This document shows positions 44,852-55,500 of a stretch of 64,000 nt of DNA, in pieces (the stretch's first letter is position 1; every line of letters starts with the position of its first letter). The translations under genes and the position numbers were made by a program. Origin of the DNA: Sphingobacteriia bacterium 24-36-13 (GTDB lineage: Bacteria; Bacteroidota; Bacteroidia; Chitinophagales; Chitinophagaceae); assembly GCA_002281875.1 (NCBI GenBank), contig NCHN01000010.1:1-64000 (forward strand). Reading direction: 5' to 3'. The notes beneath the pieces are model-generated. The model did no database searches. It was not told where the DNA came from and worked only from the letters and a program-made list of their open reading frames with translations.

Positions 44852-45809
44852 ATAATCCACCTTTTTTCAAAGTCTTTACACCTTGGCCTATTTTAAATCC
44901 ATTGTTGTAAATCTCAATTTTATAGTCTCCTTCTTTGTAAGCGTCTTTTTGTTTCCAATCAAAACTTACAGGGATTACTTTATTTTGCTCATAGTTTACC
45001 GATACTTTATTAGTGTATGGACGGCTTCCATCTTCCCTAGTAGTGAAATTGGCTCCTTCGGTAATTACTTTTCCATCAGGTGCAGTAACTACTACATAAA
45101 AATCTTTGGTGCCTGAAGGAGTAATTCTGTTTTCATCAATTACAAATGAAATTCTGATCAGGTCTGCGCGTTTTGCGGTTGTCGTTTCTTTTTCTTTACC
45201 AGTGCCCTTAATATTAATTGCGTTGATGCCAATATTAGATGCATGTAGGGTAGATGCTACATCCACTTTTTCTTCTAATTGTTTTTTCTCGGTTTTAGTA
45301 GTATTTAGGTTACTCTCTAAATTCTGCTTTTCTGTTGTTAGCTGCGTTTTCTCTGTATTCAATTGCTCATTGGCATTGGTTAACTGTAGGTTCTCGCCCT
45401 TTAACTGCTGAATCTCTGCGAATAGTCCATCAATTTTACCATTTAATTCGCCAATCAATTGTTTGGCTTCAGCTAATTCTTTAGATGTAGCATTTTTGTT
45501 TTTTAATAATGCGCCAATATTGCCTTTTAGTTTTTGGATATCTGCATTTTTATTAGCTAAATCTCCTTGTAACTCAATATTGTCTTTGGTTAATGAATCT
45601 GCTTTTGCAGAAACATTCATGAACTCTTGCTGAATAGCCAATCTAGCACTGTCTACATTGCTGATTTTGGTTTCTAAACCAATAATGGTTTCTTTAGTTT
45701 GGCTCTTATCATAGAAAATATAGCCCCAGGTTAGTACCAATGCTGCTATTAGTATTCCGTAAATTGTTTTGCGGTTATCTGGTGCACCGCCATTGTTAAC
45801 TGTACTCAT
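44844..45809 (-). CDS. Membrane-anchored coiled-coil protein with C-terminal beta domain
   Basis: A 321-residue protein that I do not recognise by name. A short N-terminal tail and one helix (about 15-32, GILIAALVLTWGYIFYD) anchor it. A long coiled coil spans about 37-190, with heptad-like repeats rich in Lys, Glu and Gln (LTTEKQNLESNL, KKQLEEKV). The last 110 residues form a beta-rich domain (ISFVIDENRITPSGTKDFYV to GVKTLKKGGLF) that looks extracytoplasmic. It may be a scaffold or envelope-spanning protein. It is divergent from holA. Confidence 0.72.
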   Translation of the reverse strand: MSTVNNGGAPDNRKTIYGILIAALVLTWGYIFYDKSQTKETIIGLETKISNVDSARLAIQQEFMNVSAKADSLTKDNIELQGDLANKNADIQKLKGNIGALLKNKNATSKELAEAKQLIGELNGKIDGLFAEIQQLKGENLQLTNANEQLNTEKTQLTTEKQNLESNLNTTKTEKKQLEEKVDVASTLHASNIGINAINIKGTGKEKETTTAKRADLIRISFVIDENRITPSGTKDFYVVVTAPDGKVITEGANFTTREDGSRPYTNKVSVNYEQNKVIPVSFDWKQKDAYKEGDYKIEIYNNGFKIGQGVKTLKKGGLFS

Positions 45810-45950
45810 AAAAATGGTTTTTTAAGATGTTGATTGCTTCTTCGCTCTTATTTTCCAAAATCGTGCCAAAACTTTATTCAAATCAAATTTTGTGTACAAA
45901 AAAGGGGTTCTCCATATGGAAAATCCTACTAGGTGCAGCATCTTTGCGGC

Positions 45951-46952
45951 ATGTCTGCTGAGAAAATTTTATCTGATTGGAAAAATAATAGTTTCAAGCC
46001 CGTTTATTGGTTAGAGGGGGAGGAAGCCTATTTTATTGATACTTTGGTTGATTACGCAGAGAAAAAGATATTGACGGAAGCAGAAGCAGAATTTAATTTA
46101 ACCATTTTTTATGGTAAAGATGCCGACTGGACCGAAGTAGTGAATGCTTGTAAAAAATATCCCATGTTTGGGAACAAGCAAGTAGTTCTGTTGAAAGAAG
46201 CCCAGCAAATGAAAGATGTGGAGAAATTGCTCGGCTATATTGAACAGCCTTTAAGCTCCACTATTTTTATAGTAAGCCATAAAGAGAAAAAGCTAGACGG
46301 TCGTGGTAAATTGGCGGCTGCGCTAAAAAAGTCTAAAGCGGAAGTATTCACTACTAAAAAACTATACGATAATCAATTGCCCGATTGGGCTGGTCAAATG
46401 GTGAAAAACCATGGCTTGACCATTTCTCCTAAAGCTTTGGTGATTTTGGTAGATCATATTGGCAATGATTTGAGCCGAATTGAAAATGAGATTGAGAAGC
46501 TCATGCTGAACCTTGGTACCAGAAAATCTATCACCGAAGACGACGTGGAAAATTTTATTGGGGTGAGTAAAGAGTTCAATGCTTTTGAGCTGCAGGCGGC
46601 TATTTCGCAGCGCGATCTGGCAAAAAGTATTCGCATCATTCAATATTTTGAATCGAATCCTAAAGCGGGTCCTATTCAATTGGTATTGCCTTCTGTGTTT
46701 AATTTCTTCAGCAAATTATATGTGTTGCTCTCTTTGAAAGATGCCAATGAAAGCAGCGCTGCAGCGGCGTTGGGTGTTTCTCCTTTTTTTATAAAAGATT
46801 ATTACGCCGCCGCGCGCAAGTATGATTTCCCTTCCGTAGAAAGAGTCTTGCTTTTATTACACGAATACAATTTAAGAAGCTTGGGCGTTCACAACGGATC
46901 GGCCAATGATGCAGGACTCATGAAAGAATTGGTCGTAAAAATAATGGCATAG
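45951..46952 (+). CDS. holA: DNA polymerase III delta subunit
   Basis: Clamp-loader subunit that opens the sliding clamp. The N-terminal block WKNNSFKPVYWLEGEEAYFID is typical, and NDLSRIENEIEKLML and a C-terminal helical collar (residues about 220-333) match the family. Length of 333 fits. The frame is open to 45933, but CATCTTTG at 45939-45946, close to a -7 box, supports the ATG at 45951. It ends 29 bases before the convergent ribF. Confidence 0.92.
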   Translation: MSAEKILSDWKNNSFKPVYWLEGEEAYFIDTLVDYAEKKILTEAEAEFNLTIFYGKDADWTEVVNACKKYPMFGNKQVVLLKEAQQMKDVEKLLGYIEQPLSSTIFIVSHKEKKLDGRGKLAAALKKSKAEVFTTKKLYDNQLPDWAGQMVKNHGLTISPKALVILVDHIGNDLSRIENEIEKLMLNLGTRKSITEDDVENFIGVSKEFNAFELQAAISQRDLAKSIRIIQYFESNPKAGPIQLVLPSVFNFFSKLYVLLSLKDANESSAAAALGVSPFFIKDYYAAARKYDFPSVERVLLLLHEYNLRSLGVHNGSANDAGLMKELVVKIMA

Positions 46953-46981
46953 AAACCGAACTCGCGCAACTGGTGAGTTCA

Positions 46982-47917
46982 CTATTGAGCAGATAAAGCG
47001 AGCATTGCTTGTGTTCTATCTGCATTCAACTGCGCTTTTAATTCGTCTAGCCCATTGAACTTGACTTCGCCGCGCAGAAATTTTTCTAAACGGATTACTA
47101 ATTTCTTTCCGTAGATATCTCTATTAAAATCAAAAATATTTACTTCAATCACTCGCTTTTTGCCATCCACAGTTGGGCGAACCCCAATATTCATCATGCC
47201 CGTAAATGATTCTTCATCCATTGAAATGGAAACTGCGTATACGCCATTCGCAGGAATCAATTTTTCTTCGCTGCTGATATGCATATTGGCAGTAGGAAAT
47301 CCAATGGTGCGACCAATCTTATTGCCTTCCACTACCAGGCCTTCAAAAAAATAAGGGTATCCTAAAAAATGATTAGCAGTATCAATATCATTGTTCAATA
47401 ATGCTTCTCTAATGCGGGTTGAACTGATGACTACTTGATTCAGCATTTCCTCTGAAATTTCTTTCACTTCAAAACCCAGTTCGCGGCCATGTTGTTCCAG
47501 CAAGTGATAATCCCCCGTTCTGCCTTTACCAAATCGATGATCGTAACCAATAATAATAACGCTAGGCTGAAAATATTTGAATAAAAAATCGCGAATATAA
47601 TCGTCGGCAGATTGATTGGAGAATACATGATCAAAAGGGATGACTACCAAATGATCAATCCCAGCTTTTTCTAGTAATTGTATTTTTTCTTCTAAAGTAT
47701 TGATGAGTTTGATGTCTCCCGGAACCGAGGAAACAATTTTTCTTGGATGCGGATGAAAAGTGATAATCACCGTTTCGCCATTCACTCTTGCCGCTTCGGC
47801 TTTCATTTGAGCCAAAATCTGTTGGTGCCCTTGGTGCACGCCATCAAATGTACCAATGGTAATTACCGCATGGTTAAAATGGGGGAGCGAGGGGGCCAAT
47901 TCACGATGTACCTTCAT
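46982..47917 (-). CDS. ribF: Bifunctional riboflavin kinase/FAD synthetase
   Basis: Converts riboflavin to FMN and FAD. The N-terminal adenylyltransferase domain has GTFDGVHQGHQQIL and a later SSTRIREALL block. The C-terminal kinase domain has GRTIGFPTANM and NGVYAV. Length of 311 is typical. The frame is open to 47944, but the ATG at 47917 follows a -7 element at 47927-47934 and gives the usual start MKVHREL. It is divergent from the purM-like gene. Confidence 0.95.
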   Translation of the reverse strand: MKVHRELAPSLPHFNHAVITIGTFDGVHQGHQQILAQMKAEAARVNGETVIITFHPHPRKIVSSVPGDIKLINTLEEKIQLLEKAGIDHLVVIPFDHVFSNQSADDYIRDFLFKYFQPSVIIIGYDHRFGKGRTGDYHLLEQHGRELGFEVKEISEEMLNQVVISSTRIREALLNNDIDTANHFLGYPYFFEGLVVEGNKIGRTIGFPTANMHISSEEKLIPANGVYAVSISMDEESFTGMMNIGVRPTVDGKKRVIEVNIFDFNRDIYGKKLVIRLEKFLRGEVKFNGLDELKAQLNADRTQAMLALSAQ

Positions 47918-47926
47918 AATCAGGCG

Positions 47927-47934
47927 CAAAAGTA
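47927..47934 (-). promoter_or_regulatory. Candidate -7 element of ribF
   Basis: On the minus strand the bases read TACTTTTG, ending 9 bases before the ribF ATG. No TTG at the ideal distance. Confidence 0.45.
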
Positions 47935-47979
47935 AGTACTCCAAGGCAAAGTTCCTTCCCTTTGCATACCCCCTTTTTG

Positions 47980-47987
47980 TACCTTTG
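47980..47987 (+). promoter_or_regulatory. Candidate -7 element of the purM-like gene
   Basis: TACCTTTG, 31 bases before the ATG at 48019. A TTG at 47962-47964 lies 15 bases upstream, slightly closer than the usual 17-20. Confidence 0.5.
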
Positions 47988-48018
47988 CGGCAATTCTATA
48001 CATAATAAAAAACGATAC

Positions 48019-49200
48019 ATGTCTTTATATGCTCAACGCGGGGTTTCTGCTCAAAAGGAAGAAGTGCACCAAGCCATTCAAAAATTAGATCAGGGTTTGT
48101 ATGCCCATGCTTTTTGTAAAATTTATCCCGACTTTTTATGCAATGATCCAGCATGGGTAAATATTATGCACGCAGATGGAGCGGGTACCAAGAGTATTTT
48201 GGCATATCTGTATTGGAAAGAAACTGGTGATTTATCAGTTTGGAAAGGAATTGCACAAGACGCAGTGGCCATGAATTTAGATGATCTGCTTTGCGTGGGT
48301 GTTACCGATCAACTCTTGTTTTCGAGCACCATCGATCGCAATAAATTATTGATCAATGGAGACATATTAGAAGCCATCATTAATGGCACACAAGAATTCT
48401 TTGATACACTTAAAACCTACGGGGTAAATATTCATTATTTAGGAGGAGAAACGGCTGATGTAGGAGATGTAGTTAGAACGGTTGCAGTGAATGGTACCAT
48501 GACTTCTAGATGGCCTAAGAATAAATTAATCACCAATGACTTGATTGCAGAAGGGGATGTAATTGTTGGTTTTGCCAGTGCGGGTAAAGCCAATTATGAA
48601 ACTGAATACAATAGCGGATTAGGCAGCAATGGATTAACCAGTGCAAGGCATGATGTATTAGATAAAATGTATGCCCGTCAATATCCAGAATCTTTTGAGC
48701 CCAAGTTACAAGACAAAGTAGTGTACATTGGTAAAAATAAAATGTCGGATACCATTAATATTGGTGGAAAGCATATTTCTATTGGAAAGCTTTTATTGTC
48801 TCCAACCAGGACCTACGCGCCTTTGATGAAACTATTATTGGATCAACATTTTGATCAAATAAACGGAGTAATTCATTGCAGTGGCGGTGGTCAAACCAAG
48901 TGCATGAAATATTTGCCCAAGGCTTTGCATATTGTTAAAGACAATTTGTTTACCCCACCACCAGTGTTTGAATTAATCAGAGAGAATTCTGGTGCAGATT
49001 GGAGAGAAATGTACCAGGTATTTAATATGGGGCATCGCCTAGAAATTTTCACCAATGAAGCAACTGCGAACCAAATGATTGAAACAGCAGCAAGCTTGGG
49101 AATAGAAGCGCAAATTGTTGGAAGGGTAGAAGCAGCAACTGCAGGCCATTCTTCCTTATTGTTAAAGGGGTCCTTTGGAGAAGTATCTTATCAATATTAA
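48019..49200 (+). CDS. purM: Phosphoribosylformylglycinamidine cyclo-ligase (AIR synthase)
   Basis: Closes the imidazole ring in purine synthesis. HADGAGTKSILAYLYWK, the acidic AMNLDDLLCVG and GGETADVGDVVRT are the ATP- and substrate-binding blocks. The C-terminal domain shows IHCSGGGQTK and MGHRLEIFTNE. Length of 393 is longer than the usual 345 but matches the form found in Bacteroidota. The frame is open to 47962, but the ATG at 48019 after the -7 element gives MSLYAQRGVS. Confidence 0.88.
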   Translation: MSLYAQRGVSAQKEEVHQAIQKLDQGLYAHAFCKIYPDFLCNDPAWVNIMHADGAGTKSILAYLYWKETGDLSVWKGIAQDAVAMNLDDLLCVGVTDQLLFSSTIDRNKLLINGDILEAIINGTQEFFDTLKTYGVNIHYLGGETADVGDVVRTVAVNGTMTSRWPKNKLITNDLIAEGDVIVGFASAGKANYETEYNSGLGSNGLTSARHDVLDKMYARQYPESFEPKLQDKVVYIGKNKMSDTINIGGKHISIGKLLLSPTRTYAPLMKLLLDQHFDQINGVIHCSGGGQTKCMKYLPKALHIVKDNLFTPPPVFELIRENSGADWREMYQVFNMGHRLEIFTNEATANQMIETAASLGIEAQIVGRVEAATAGHSSLLLKGSFGEVSYQY

Positions 49201-49203
49201 CGA

Positions 49204-49231
49204 TTGCTTATTGGCGGAGCACTTATATTTG
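49204..49231 (+). promoter_or_regulatory. Bacteroidota-type promoter of ftsE
   Basis: TTG at 49204-49206, a 17-base spacer and TATATTTG at 49224-49231, an exact match to TTG-N17-20-TAnnTTTG, 12 bases before the ATG at 49244. Confidence 0.65.
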
Positions 49232-49243
49232 TAATACTATATT

Positions 49244-49933
49244 ATGTACAATATGTCTGAAACAGTAGTCTCTTTAAAGAATGTAAATATATACCAAGGC
49301 AATAGCCTTATTTTACAAGACGTCAATTTCACCATTAATAAAGGAGAGTTTGTTTACTTGGTGGGTAAAACCGGAACAGGTAAGAGTAGCTTATTAAAAA
49401 CTTTATACGGAGAATTAACGCTAACCGAAGGAGAAGCTTCTGTTGTAGGATTTGATTTAAGAGGAATGGATTGGAAAAAAGTTCCTTTCTTGCGCAGAAA
49501 CTTGGGCGTTGTTTTCCAAGACTTTCAACTCTTAACCGATCGTAATGTGCATGAGAACCTCAAGTTTGTATTGAAAGCAACAGGCTGGAAAGACGAACGT
49601 TTAATGGAGGAAAAAATAGCCGATGTGTTGGAGAAAGTGGGCTTAAAAAGCAAGGGCTTTAAAATGCCCTTTGAAATGAGTGGTGGCGAACAACAAAGGG
49701 TTGAAATTGCTAGGGCGCTGCTCAACTCCCCCAAACTCATATTGGCGGATGAGCCTACTGGAAATTTAGATCCAGAAACCAGTGATGAAATCATGCAATT
49801 GCTGTTTCAAATTGCCAAAGATTATGGCACTTCTGTGGTGATGGCTACCCATGATTTTATTGTCATCAATCGTTACCCAAGTAGGATGTTAAAAACCGAA
49901 AACGGAAGGGTAGCAGATAGTGCAACCAACTAA
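49244..49933 (+). CDS. ftsE: FtsE-like cell-division ABC ATPase
   Basis: ATPase of about 229 residues of the FtsEX class. Walker A is GKTGTGKSSLLK, the signature is MSGGEQQRVEIARAL, and Walker B is LILADEPTGNLDPETS. FtsE with the membrane protein FtsX controls peptidoglycan hydrolysis at division. No ftsX is adjacent, so the partner is encoded elsewhere. A LolD-type lipoprotein or other ABC role is possible. The end overlaps the convergent glycosyltransferase gene by 4 bases. A second ATG at 49253 is also usable. Confidence 0.83.
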   Translation: MYNMSETVVSLKNVNIYQGNSLILQDVNFTINKGEFVYLVGKTGTGKSSLLKTLYGELTLTEGEASVVGFDLRGMDWKKVPFLRRNLGVVFQDFQLLTDRNVHENLKFVLKATGWKDERLMEEKIADVLEKVGLKSKGFKMPFEMSGGEQQRVEIARALLNSPKLILADEPTGNLDPETSDEIMQLLFQIAKDYGTSVVMATHDFIVINRYPSRMLKTENGRVADSATN

Positions 49934-51054
49934 CCCCAAATCCAACCAATTTGCTTTTTTGCATTGGCTTCATTGTTAAAGCGAGGCACTAATACTTTGT
50001 TGCGTAACCTTATTTCATCTTCTGTAAAAGGCTGGTGATACAATTGGGCAACTAAGTCTTTAAATGCATTGGCCGTGGTTCCAATATGGCAAAGCGGTTC
50101 TAGGCCAGAATCGGCAATAGTGGCTTCATTTACTACCACATGCCTTCCATTAAACAAGGCATTCAATAACTTCACTTTCATGCCCGTTTTTATATAAGAA
50201 GGCAGTAAATGTATATGTGCTTTGGCAATCATATCCTGCATTTCTTTTTCGGTGGGGTTGCCCACCAAGCAAGAATATTTACTAGAGTAAGCCAGTTTTC
50301 TTAGTTTTTCGGAGGGATTTTTGCCGGCTATTACGAAAGGGATTGCTAAATTTTTGAATACTTTCTCTAAGAGCCAAGTGGCGGCTTTTTCATTGGCTTC
50401 TACACTTAAGTCTCCATGATATAAACAATAGGAACCGATTCCTTCTTCTGCACTTAACTTCCAATCGGGTATATACAAACTCAGCTCCTCAATATTTTTA
50501 CAGCCAAATTCATGGCGATATACATCGTTATCGGCTTCTTTTACTCCCCAAAAAGTGGCTTTACCCGCTAAGTTGGCTTCGTATTTTTTTAATAACCTAG
50601 ACTCGTTCCAATAATATGCTTTCTTAAAAAGGGAGCTAGCGTTTCTATAAAGATCACGGTAATATTGGTATTCTACATTATGCAGCCTAACAAAACAAGC
50701 CCTTTCTTTAAAGCGATCATCTTGTAGTAAATACGTGCAATGCACCCCTTCCATAAAAATGGGATGATTGTCTTTGAGTAAATTTTGGTAAAGTTCCTCG
50801 TTAATTCGGCTACTTACGATATAGGGTAACTTGCTCGAAAAACCCTTATGCCCCTGGGTTCGTTGGTAGTAATGTACACTTTCGCAATATTGATCCAATG
50901 CTTTTTGTTGCCCTCTTCCATAGTCAAAACAATGAAAATGTACTTTAATCCCCTGAGCTTGAAAAGCAGGTAATTTGTAAAAAACATCACTGGCACCCCC
51001 ATAATTAGCAGGGTAGGGAACATCAAAAGAAATAATATGTAAGTGCTTTTCCAA
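49930..51054 (-). CDS. Glycosyltransferase, GT4-like
   Basis: A 374-residue probable GT-B glycosyltransferase. FDVPYPANYGGASDVFYKLPAF is the N-terminal nucleotide-sugar loop with the GG motif. VIAGKNPSEKLRKLA and IHLLPSYIKTGMKVKLLNAL form the C-terminal donor site; the last Glu of the E-x7-E motif is not obvious (TGMKVKLL). It lies 2 bases after the other glycosyltransferase gene and is likely co-transcribed with it. Sugar and acceptor are unknown. Confidence 0.8.
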   Translation of the reverse strand: MEKHLHIISFDVPYPANYGGASDVFYKLPAFQAQGIKVHFHCFDYGRGQQKALDQYCESVHYYQRTQGHKGFSSKLPYIVSSRINEELYQNLLKDNHPIFMEGVHCTYLLQDDRFKERACFVRLHNVEYQYYRDLYRNASSLFKKAYYWNESRLLKKYEANLAGKATFWGVKEADNDVYRHEFGCKNIEELSLYIPDWKLSAEEGIGSYCLYHGDLSVEANEKAATWLLEKVFKNLAIPFVIAGKNPSEKLRKLAYSSKYSCLVGNPTEKEMQDMIAKAHIHLLPSYIKTGMKVKLLNALFNGRHVVVNEATIADSGLEPLCHIGTTANAFKDLVAQLYHQPFTEDEIRLRNKVLVPRFNNEANAKKQIGWIWG

Positions 51055-51056
51055 AA

Positions 51057-52268
51057 TTAGAGACGGCTATAAAAGGCTATTAATTGATTGGACTCGTTCT
51101 CCCAGTTCAACACTTTAGTTGCTTTGGAGCATTCTTGTTGGAGTCTGCTGTAAAGAACATCATCCGAGAGTAAATTGTTCAGAGCGGTTGCAATTGTGGA
51201 AGGATTAGTGTCATTTATTAGAAAAGCGAATGGATGTTCTTTTACAATCTCGGCATACATTGGATAATTCACACAAAGCTGGGGTATACCTGCAGCCATA
51301 TAATCGAAGAAGCGGTTGGCCAAAGAATAGTACTGATTAATCCCTTCTGGTTCAAATAGGGTAATCCCAATATGTGCCTTTGGGGTAAGCATTTTTAATT
51401 CAGCTGGGGGTATGGGGGGATGGATAAAGACCTTTTGTTCCAGACCATACTCCTTAATTAAGGCGGTAGTTTGGGCTAAAAAGTTCCCTTGACCCACAAT
51501 TAAGAGTGGAGCGTTCACCCATTGCATCGCTGGAATAAGCTGTTCAAAAGCCCTTCCCTGGTTTACCGCTCCTTGATATATGATAAATTTTGATTTAAGC
51601 TGATTATTAATTAATTGTGATAGTTTATTTGAAGTAAAAGTATATAGTAAATGATCCTGTTCCATGGGTTCTTCTGCCAAAACGGCGCCTTTTTGAGTGG
51701 TATTTGTTTGCCTCGAGATTGGCTGATTTTGGCCGGAAGGAAGGTTTCGAATGACTTCAAGTTTAATTTGAAGTTGTTCGAAAAATAGGTCGGCCAAGTG
51801 TTGGTTGACCGTATACCCCTGTTTGAAATGAGGAACTGCTGTTCGTTCAATCCATTTCCAGACGGCTTGTACCCTTGGTCTACTGCGAACCTCTTTCATT
51901 TCTGTAAAATACTCATGGGCATCATAGACCCGTTTCTTGCGCCTGAGCCAGGTAGCTACCCATACTGGGAGGATGGTATCTAAATCAATTGCACATGCTA
52001 TATCGTATGATAATGAGCATAATATAATTAGTAACTTAATATTAAATTCTAAATAAAATAAGGGGCCTTTTTGAAAAACGCAGTTTAATCGTTGTTGCTG
52101 GTATGAGGCACCATAAAGCGGTGGAATGGGCAGAGGGATAGATCCAACCCTATTCACCCCAATAATCCTTACCTGATACCCATGGGCTGCCAAACTACTG
52201 CAGATTCGATGCATCCGCTGGTCGAAGCTGATATCGTTGGTAACGGTGAAAACAATGGACTGCATCAA
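51057..52268 (-). CDS. Glycosyltransferase, GT4-like
   Basis: A 403-residue GT-B enzyme. N-terminal segment TNDISFDQRMHRICSSLAAHGY resembles bacterial surface-sugar transferases. YDAHEYFTEM is conserved in that branch, and ITLFEPEGINQYYSLANRFFDYMAAG gives an E-x7-E-like donor site. It has a hydrophobic segment at about residues 75-90. It pairs with the gene downstream, and both may build a surface glycan. ATG at 52268 or 52265 can serve as start. Confidence 0.82.
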   Translation of the reverse strand: MMQSIVFTVTNDISFDQRMHRICSSLAAHGYQVRIIGVNRVGSIPLPIPPLYGASYQQQRLNCVFQKGPLFYLEFNIKLLIILCSLSYDIACAIDLDTILPVWVATWLRRKKRVYDAHEYFTEMKEVRSRPRVQAVWKWIERTAVPHFKQGYTVNQHLADLFFEQLQIKLEVIRNLPSGQNQPISRQTNTTQKGAVLAEEPMEQDHLLYTFTSNKLSQLINNQLKSKFIIYQGAVNQGRAFEQLIPAMQWVNAPLLIVGQGNFLAQTTALIKEYGLEQKVFIHPPIPPAELKMLTPKAHIGITLFEPEGINQYYSLANRFFDYMAAGIPQLCVNYPMYAEIVKEHPFAFLINDTNPSTIATALNNLLSDDVLYSRLQQECSKATKVLNWENESNQLIAFYSRL

Positions 52269-52349
52269 ACAAATATAGTTTCAATATTAACTGGAAGTAT
52301 ATTCACTTTTTTTGGTGGATAACTCCTGCTTTTATTAATTGTAATTTTA

Positions 52350-52363
52350 TTATTAATTAATAA
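52350..52363. promoter_or_regulatory. AT-rich divergent region with 14-bp palindrome
   Basis: TTATTAATTAATAA is its own reverse complement, in the 272-bp gene-free gap between the glycosyltransferase pair and smc (52269-52540). The gap is strongly AT-rich and has no clear coding sequence or -7 box. Confidence 0.35.
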
Positions 52364-52540
52364 CAATAAAAACGTATAAATAATTGATATTAAGTATTAT
52401 AAGTGTTTAGTATTAATCTTTTATTAGCCCCTTTTTGCCTATACCCTTTTTTATTCTACACTTGTTATTCACAATAGCCCTTCAGCCCTATTAAATCTTC
52501 TTCTTTTACCTTATGTTCGCAAGTACTAAACAACGATAAC

Positions 52541-55500
52541 GTGAGATTAAAATCATTAGAAATCAAGGGGTTTAAAAGTTTTGCTGATAAAACAGTGGTA
52601 AGCTTTGATGAAGGCATAACAGGGATCATTGGTCCAAACGGTTGTGGAAAAAGCAATATCATCGATAGCATTCGTTGGGTAATTGGAGAGCAAAAGATTT
52701 CTGCTTTAAGAAGTGAGAATTTAGAAGCATTGGTTTTTAACGGAAGTAAAACCAGAAGTGCAAGTGGATTGGCTGAAGTGAGTTTAACTTTTGAGAACAC
52801 CAAAAATTTACTCCCTACCGAATTTAGTACGGTAACAGTCACCAGAAGATTTTATAAAAATGGGGAGAGTGAATACCGACTCAATGATGTGACTTGTAGG
52901 TTGAAGGATATTCATAATTTGTTTTTGGATACTGGGGTGAGTACCGACAGTTATGCCATCATCGAATTGGGCATGGTAGACGACATCATCAAAGACAAAG
53001 AGAATAGCCGTAGAAGAATGTTGGAGCAAGCAGCCGGAATTACCATTTACAAAACCCGTAAAAAAGAGGCTAAGAATAAATTGGATGCTACCGAGCAAGA
53101 CTTGGCTCGTATTGAAGACCTTTTATTCGAAATCAATAACCAATTAAAAACCTTGGAAAGCCAGGCTCGAAAGGCAGAGAAGTTTTATGAAATTAAAAAA
53201 GAATACAAAGAAGTAGCAGTTGAATTAGCTAAAGCTGCTTTGGAAGGATTTAATATTTCTTATCGCGAATTAACCGAGCAACAAGAGTTAGAGTTAGATA
53301 AGAAAATGCAATTGGAAGCGGAAATTGCCACTGAAGAAGCGGCTATTGAGCAAGAAAAAGTTTCTTTTATTGCCCAAGAAAGAGCCCTTCAAAGCATGCA
53401 ACATGGGTTTAATGAGTTGCAACAAAACCTTCGTTCAACGGAGAATGATAAAAACTTAGCCAGTCAAAAACTACAATATTTAAGAGAAAAAGAAACCAAC
53501 TTAAAAGATTTCTTAGAAAAAGCCGAAGGTCAATTAAAAACCATTGGGGATTCAATAGAATATTCTCAAATGCAAGTGGGTGAGGAAGAAGCGAATTTGG
53601 CGGTATTGCAAGATCGTGTTACCGAAGCCAAAGTGGAAGTAGAAACCAAGCGCCAAGTATTTGATGAAAAACGCTCTGGGGTAGATGCAGTAAGAAATCA
53701 ATACCAGCAATTCCAACGCAATCAGTTTGATGCGGAGAAAAAAGTAGCTGTTGCAGATACGTCTATTCAGAATTTGCAGCGTATGCAATTACAGTTAAAC
53801 GATGAAAGAACCAATCGTTTACAGCAATTGGCTCAACTACAAGGGGAGAGTGCAGAGAAGGAAGAAGCTTTAGAAATGAAACGAGTAGACCTGGTTCAAT
53901 TGCAAGAACAGCACGAAAAAACCAAAGAGCAGATTTTTGAAACCCAGCAGCAATTAGAAGTGTTGAGAGGAGAGCTGGCCGATGAGAACCGTAAATTAGA
54001 CGCCAAGCGCAACGAATATAATTTGTTGAAAAGCTTGATTGATTCAATGGAAGGTTACCCAGAGAGCATCAAGTTCTTGCATAAGAACAATGACTGGAAC
54101 CATGCTGCTCCTATTTTATCGGATATTATTTATGTAAAAGAAGAGTACCGCACCGCTGTTGAAAATGTATTGGAGCCTTACCTAAACTATTATGTGGTGA
54201 ATAATTTAGGGGAAGGATTAAAAGCAGTTCATTTATTAGACGAAAACAAAAAGGGCAAAGCCAATTTCTTTTTGTTAGACCAATTTGCCAATTTCCAAAA
54301 TAATACCCACCAGCCAGCCAATACGCTAAAAGCATTGGATGTAATTGAAGTGGATGACCAATATTATAAACTAGCTGAATACTTATTGGGCAATGTATAT
54401 ATAGGGGAGAATGAAGAAGCCATCCACAACTCAAATGGAGCAGTCGTTCTTGAAAAAACGGGCAAATACGTTAAAGGAAAATATACCCTAACAGGAGGAA
54501 GTGTTGGATTATTTGAGGGTAAAAAAATTGGTCGTGCCAAGAACTTAGAAAAACTAGCAGAAGAAATTCAAGACCAAGAATCGGTGGTTAGTTTATTAAA
54601 AGCAGATATTCAAGCCAAGCACAATGAAGTCATCACTTTTAGTGATCAACTAAAAGAGCATGCCATTAGAGCAACCGAGCAAGAAATAAATCAATTGACC
54701 AATCAGGTTTTTGCAGCTAAAAATAAGATTGAAAACTTGCAGGCTGCTCAACAAAATGGGGAACAGCGCTTGGCTGATATTGAAGGTCGTTTGCAAGATG
54801 AGCAAGATGCTATTGCCGAAACAAGAGAAGTATTGATTGAATTAAATGTTCAATTGCAAAATACGGCTGAGCAAATGCGCAATTTGGAGCAAGACTACCA
54901 AGAATCGGAGCAAGCTTATCATTTTGCTTCGGGTCAGTTTAATGAAACCAATTTACAGTTGACACGTCAGCAAAGTAAATTGACTACCATAAAGCAGGAA
55001 TTGTTATTCAAAGAAAATCAATTGAATGATTTGCACGAGCAAATCAAGACCAATACAGCTCAATTAGCAGAGGCAGAACAAGCTATTGTAGATGGGGTAG
55101 CTTCTTTGCAAGAAGTAGAGCAATTATTGCTCGAATTAATGCGCAATAAGGAAGCAGAAGAAATCAAGTTGAATGAAGCGGATCAGGCTTACTATAACTA
55201 TAGAAACGCTTTGCAGGAAAAAGAGAGTGCGCTTAGGATGAAAGTGAAGAGCAAAGAAATGATTGATCATTTAGTAAATGAACTAAAAGACAAACTCAAT
55301 GAACTCAAATTGCAATTGGCTGGAATGAAGGAGCGCTTGCATGTTGAGTTTAAGATTGAGTTAGACGAAATCCTTGATCAACCTAGAACTTCTGATACCC
55401 CTCTAGAAGAGTTGCAAGCTGCTTCAGATAGAATGCGCAAGCGAATGGACAATATGGGCGAAGTAAACCCTACCGCCATTGAGGCTTATACTGAAATGAA

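Noticed and set aside
46958-46980. GAACTC / GAGTTC inverted repeat between holA and ribF as a bidirectional terminator
   Set aside because: Only a 6-bp stem with an 11-base loop and no T-run on either strand.
53552-54434. Minus-strand frames inside smc
   Set aside because: They are opposite the coiled-coil region of a clear smc gene, and their composition mirrors Glu/Gln/Lys codons.
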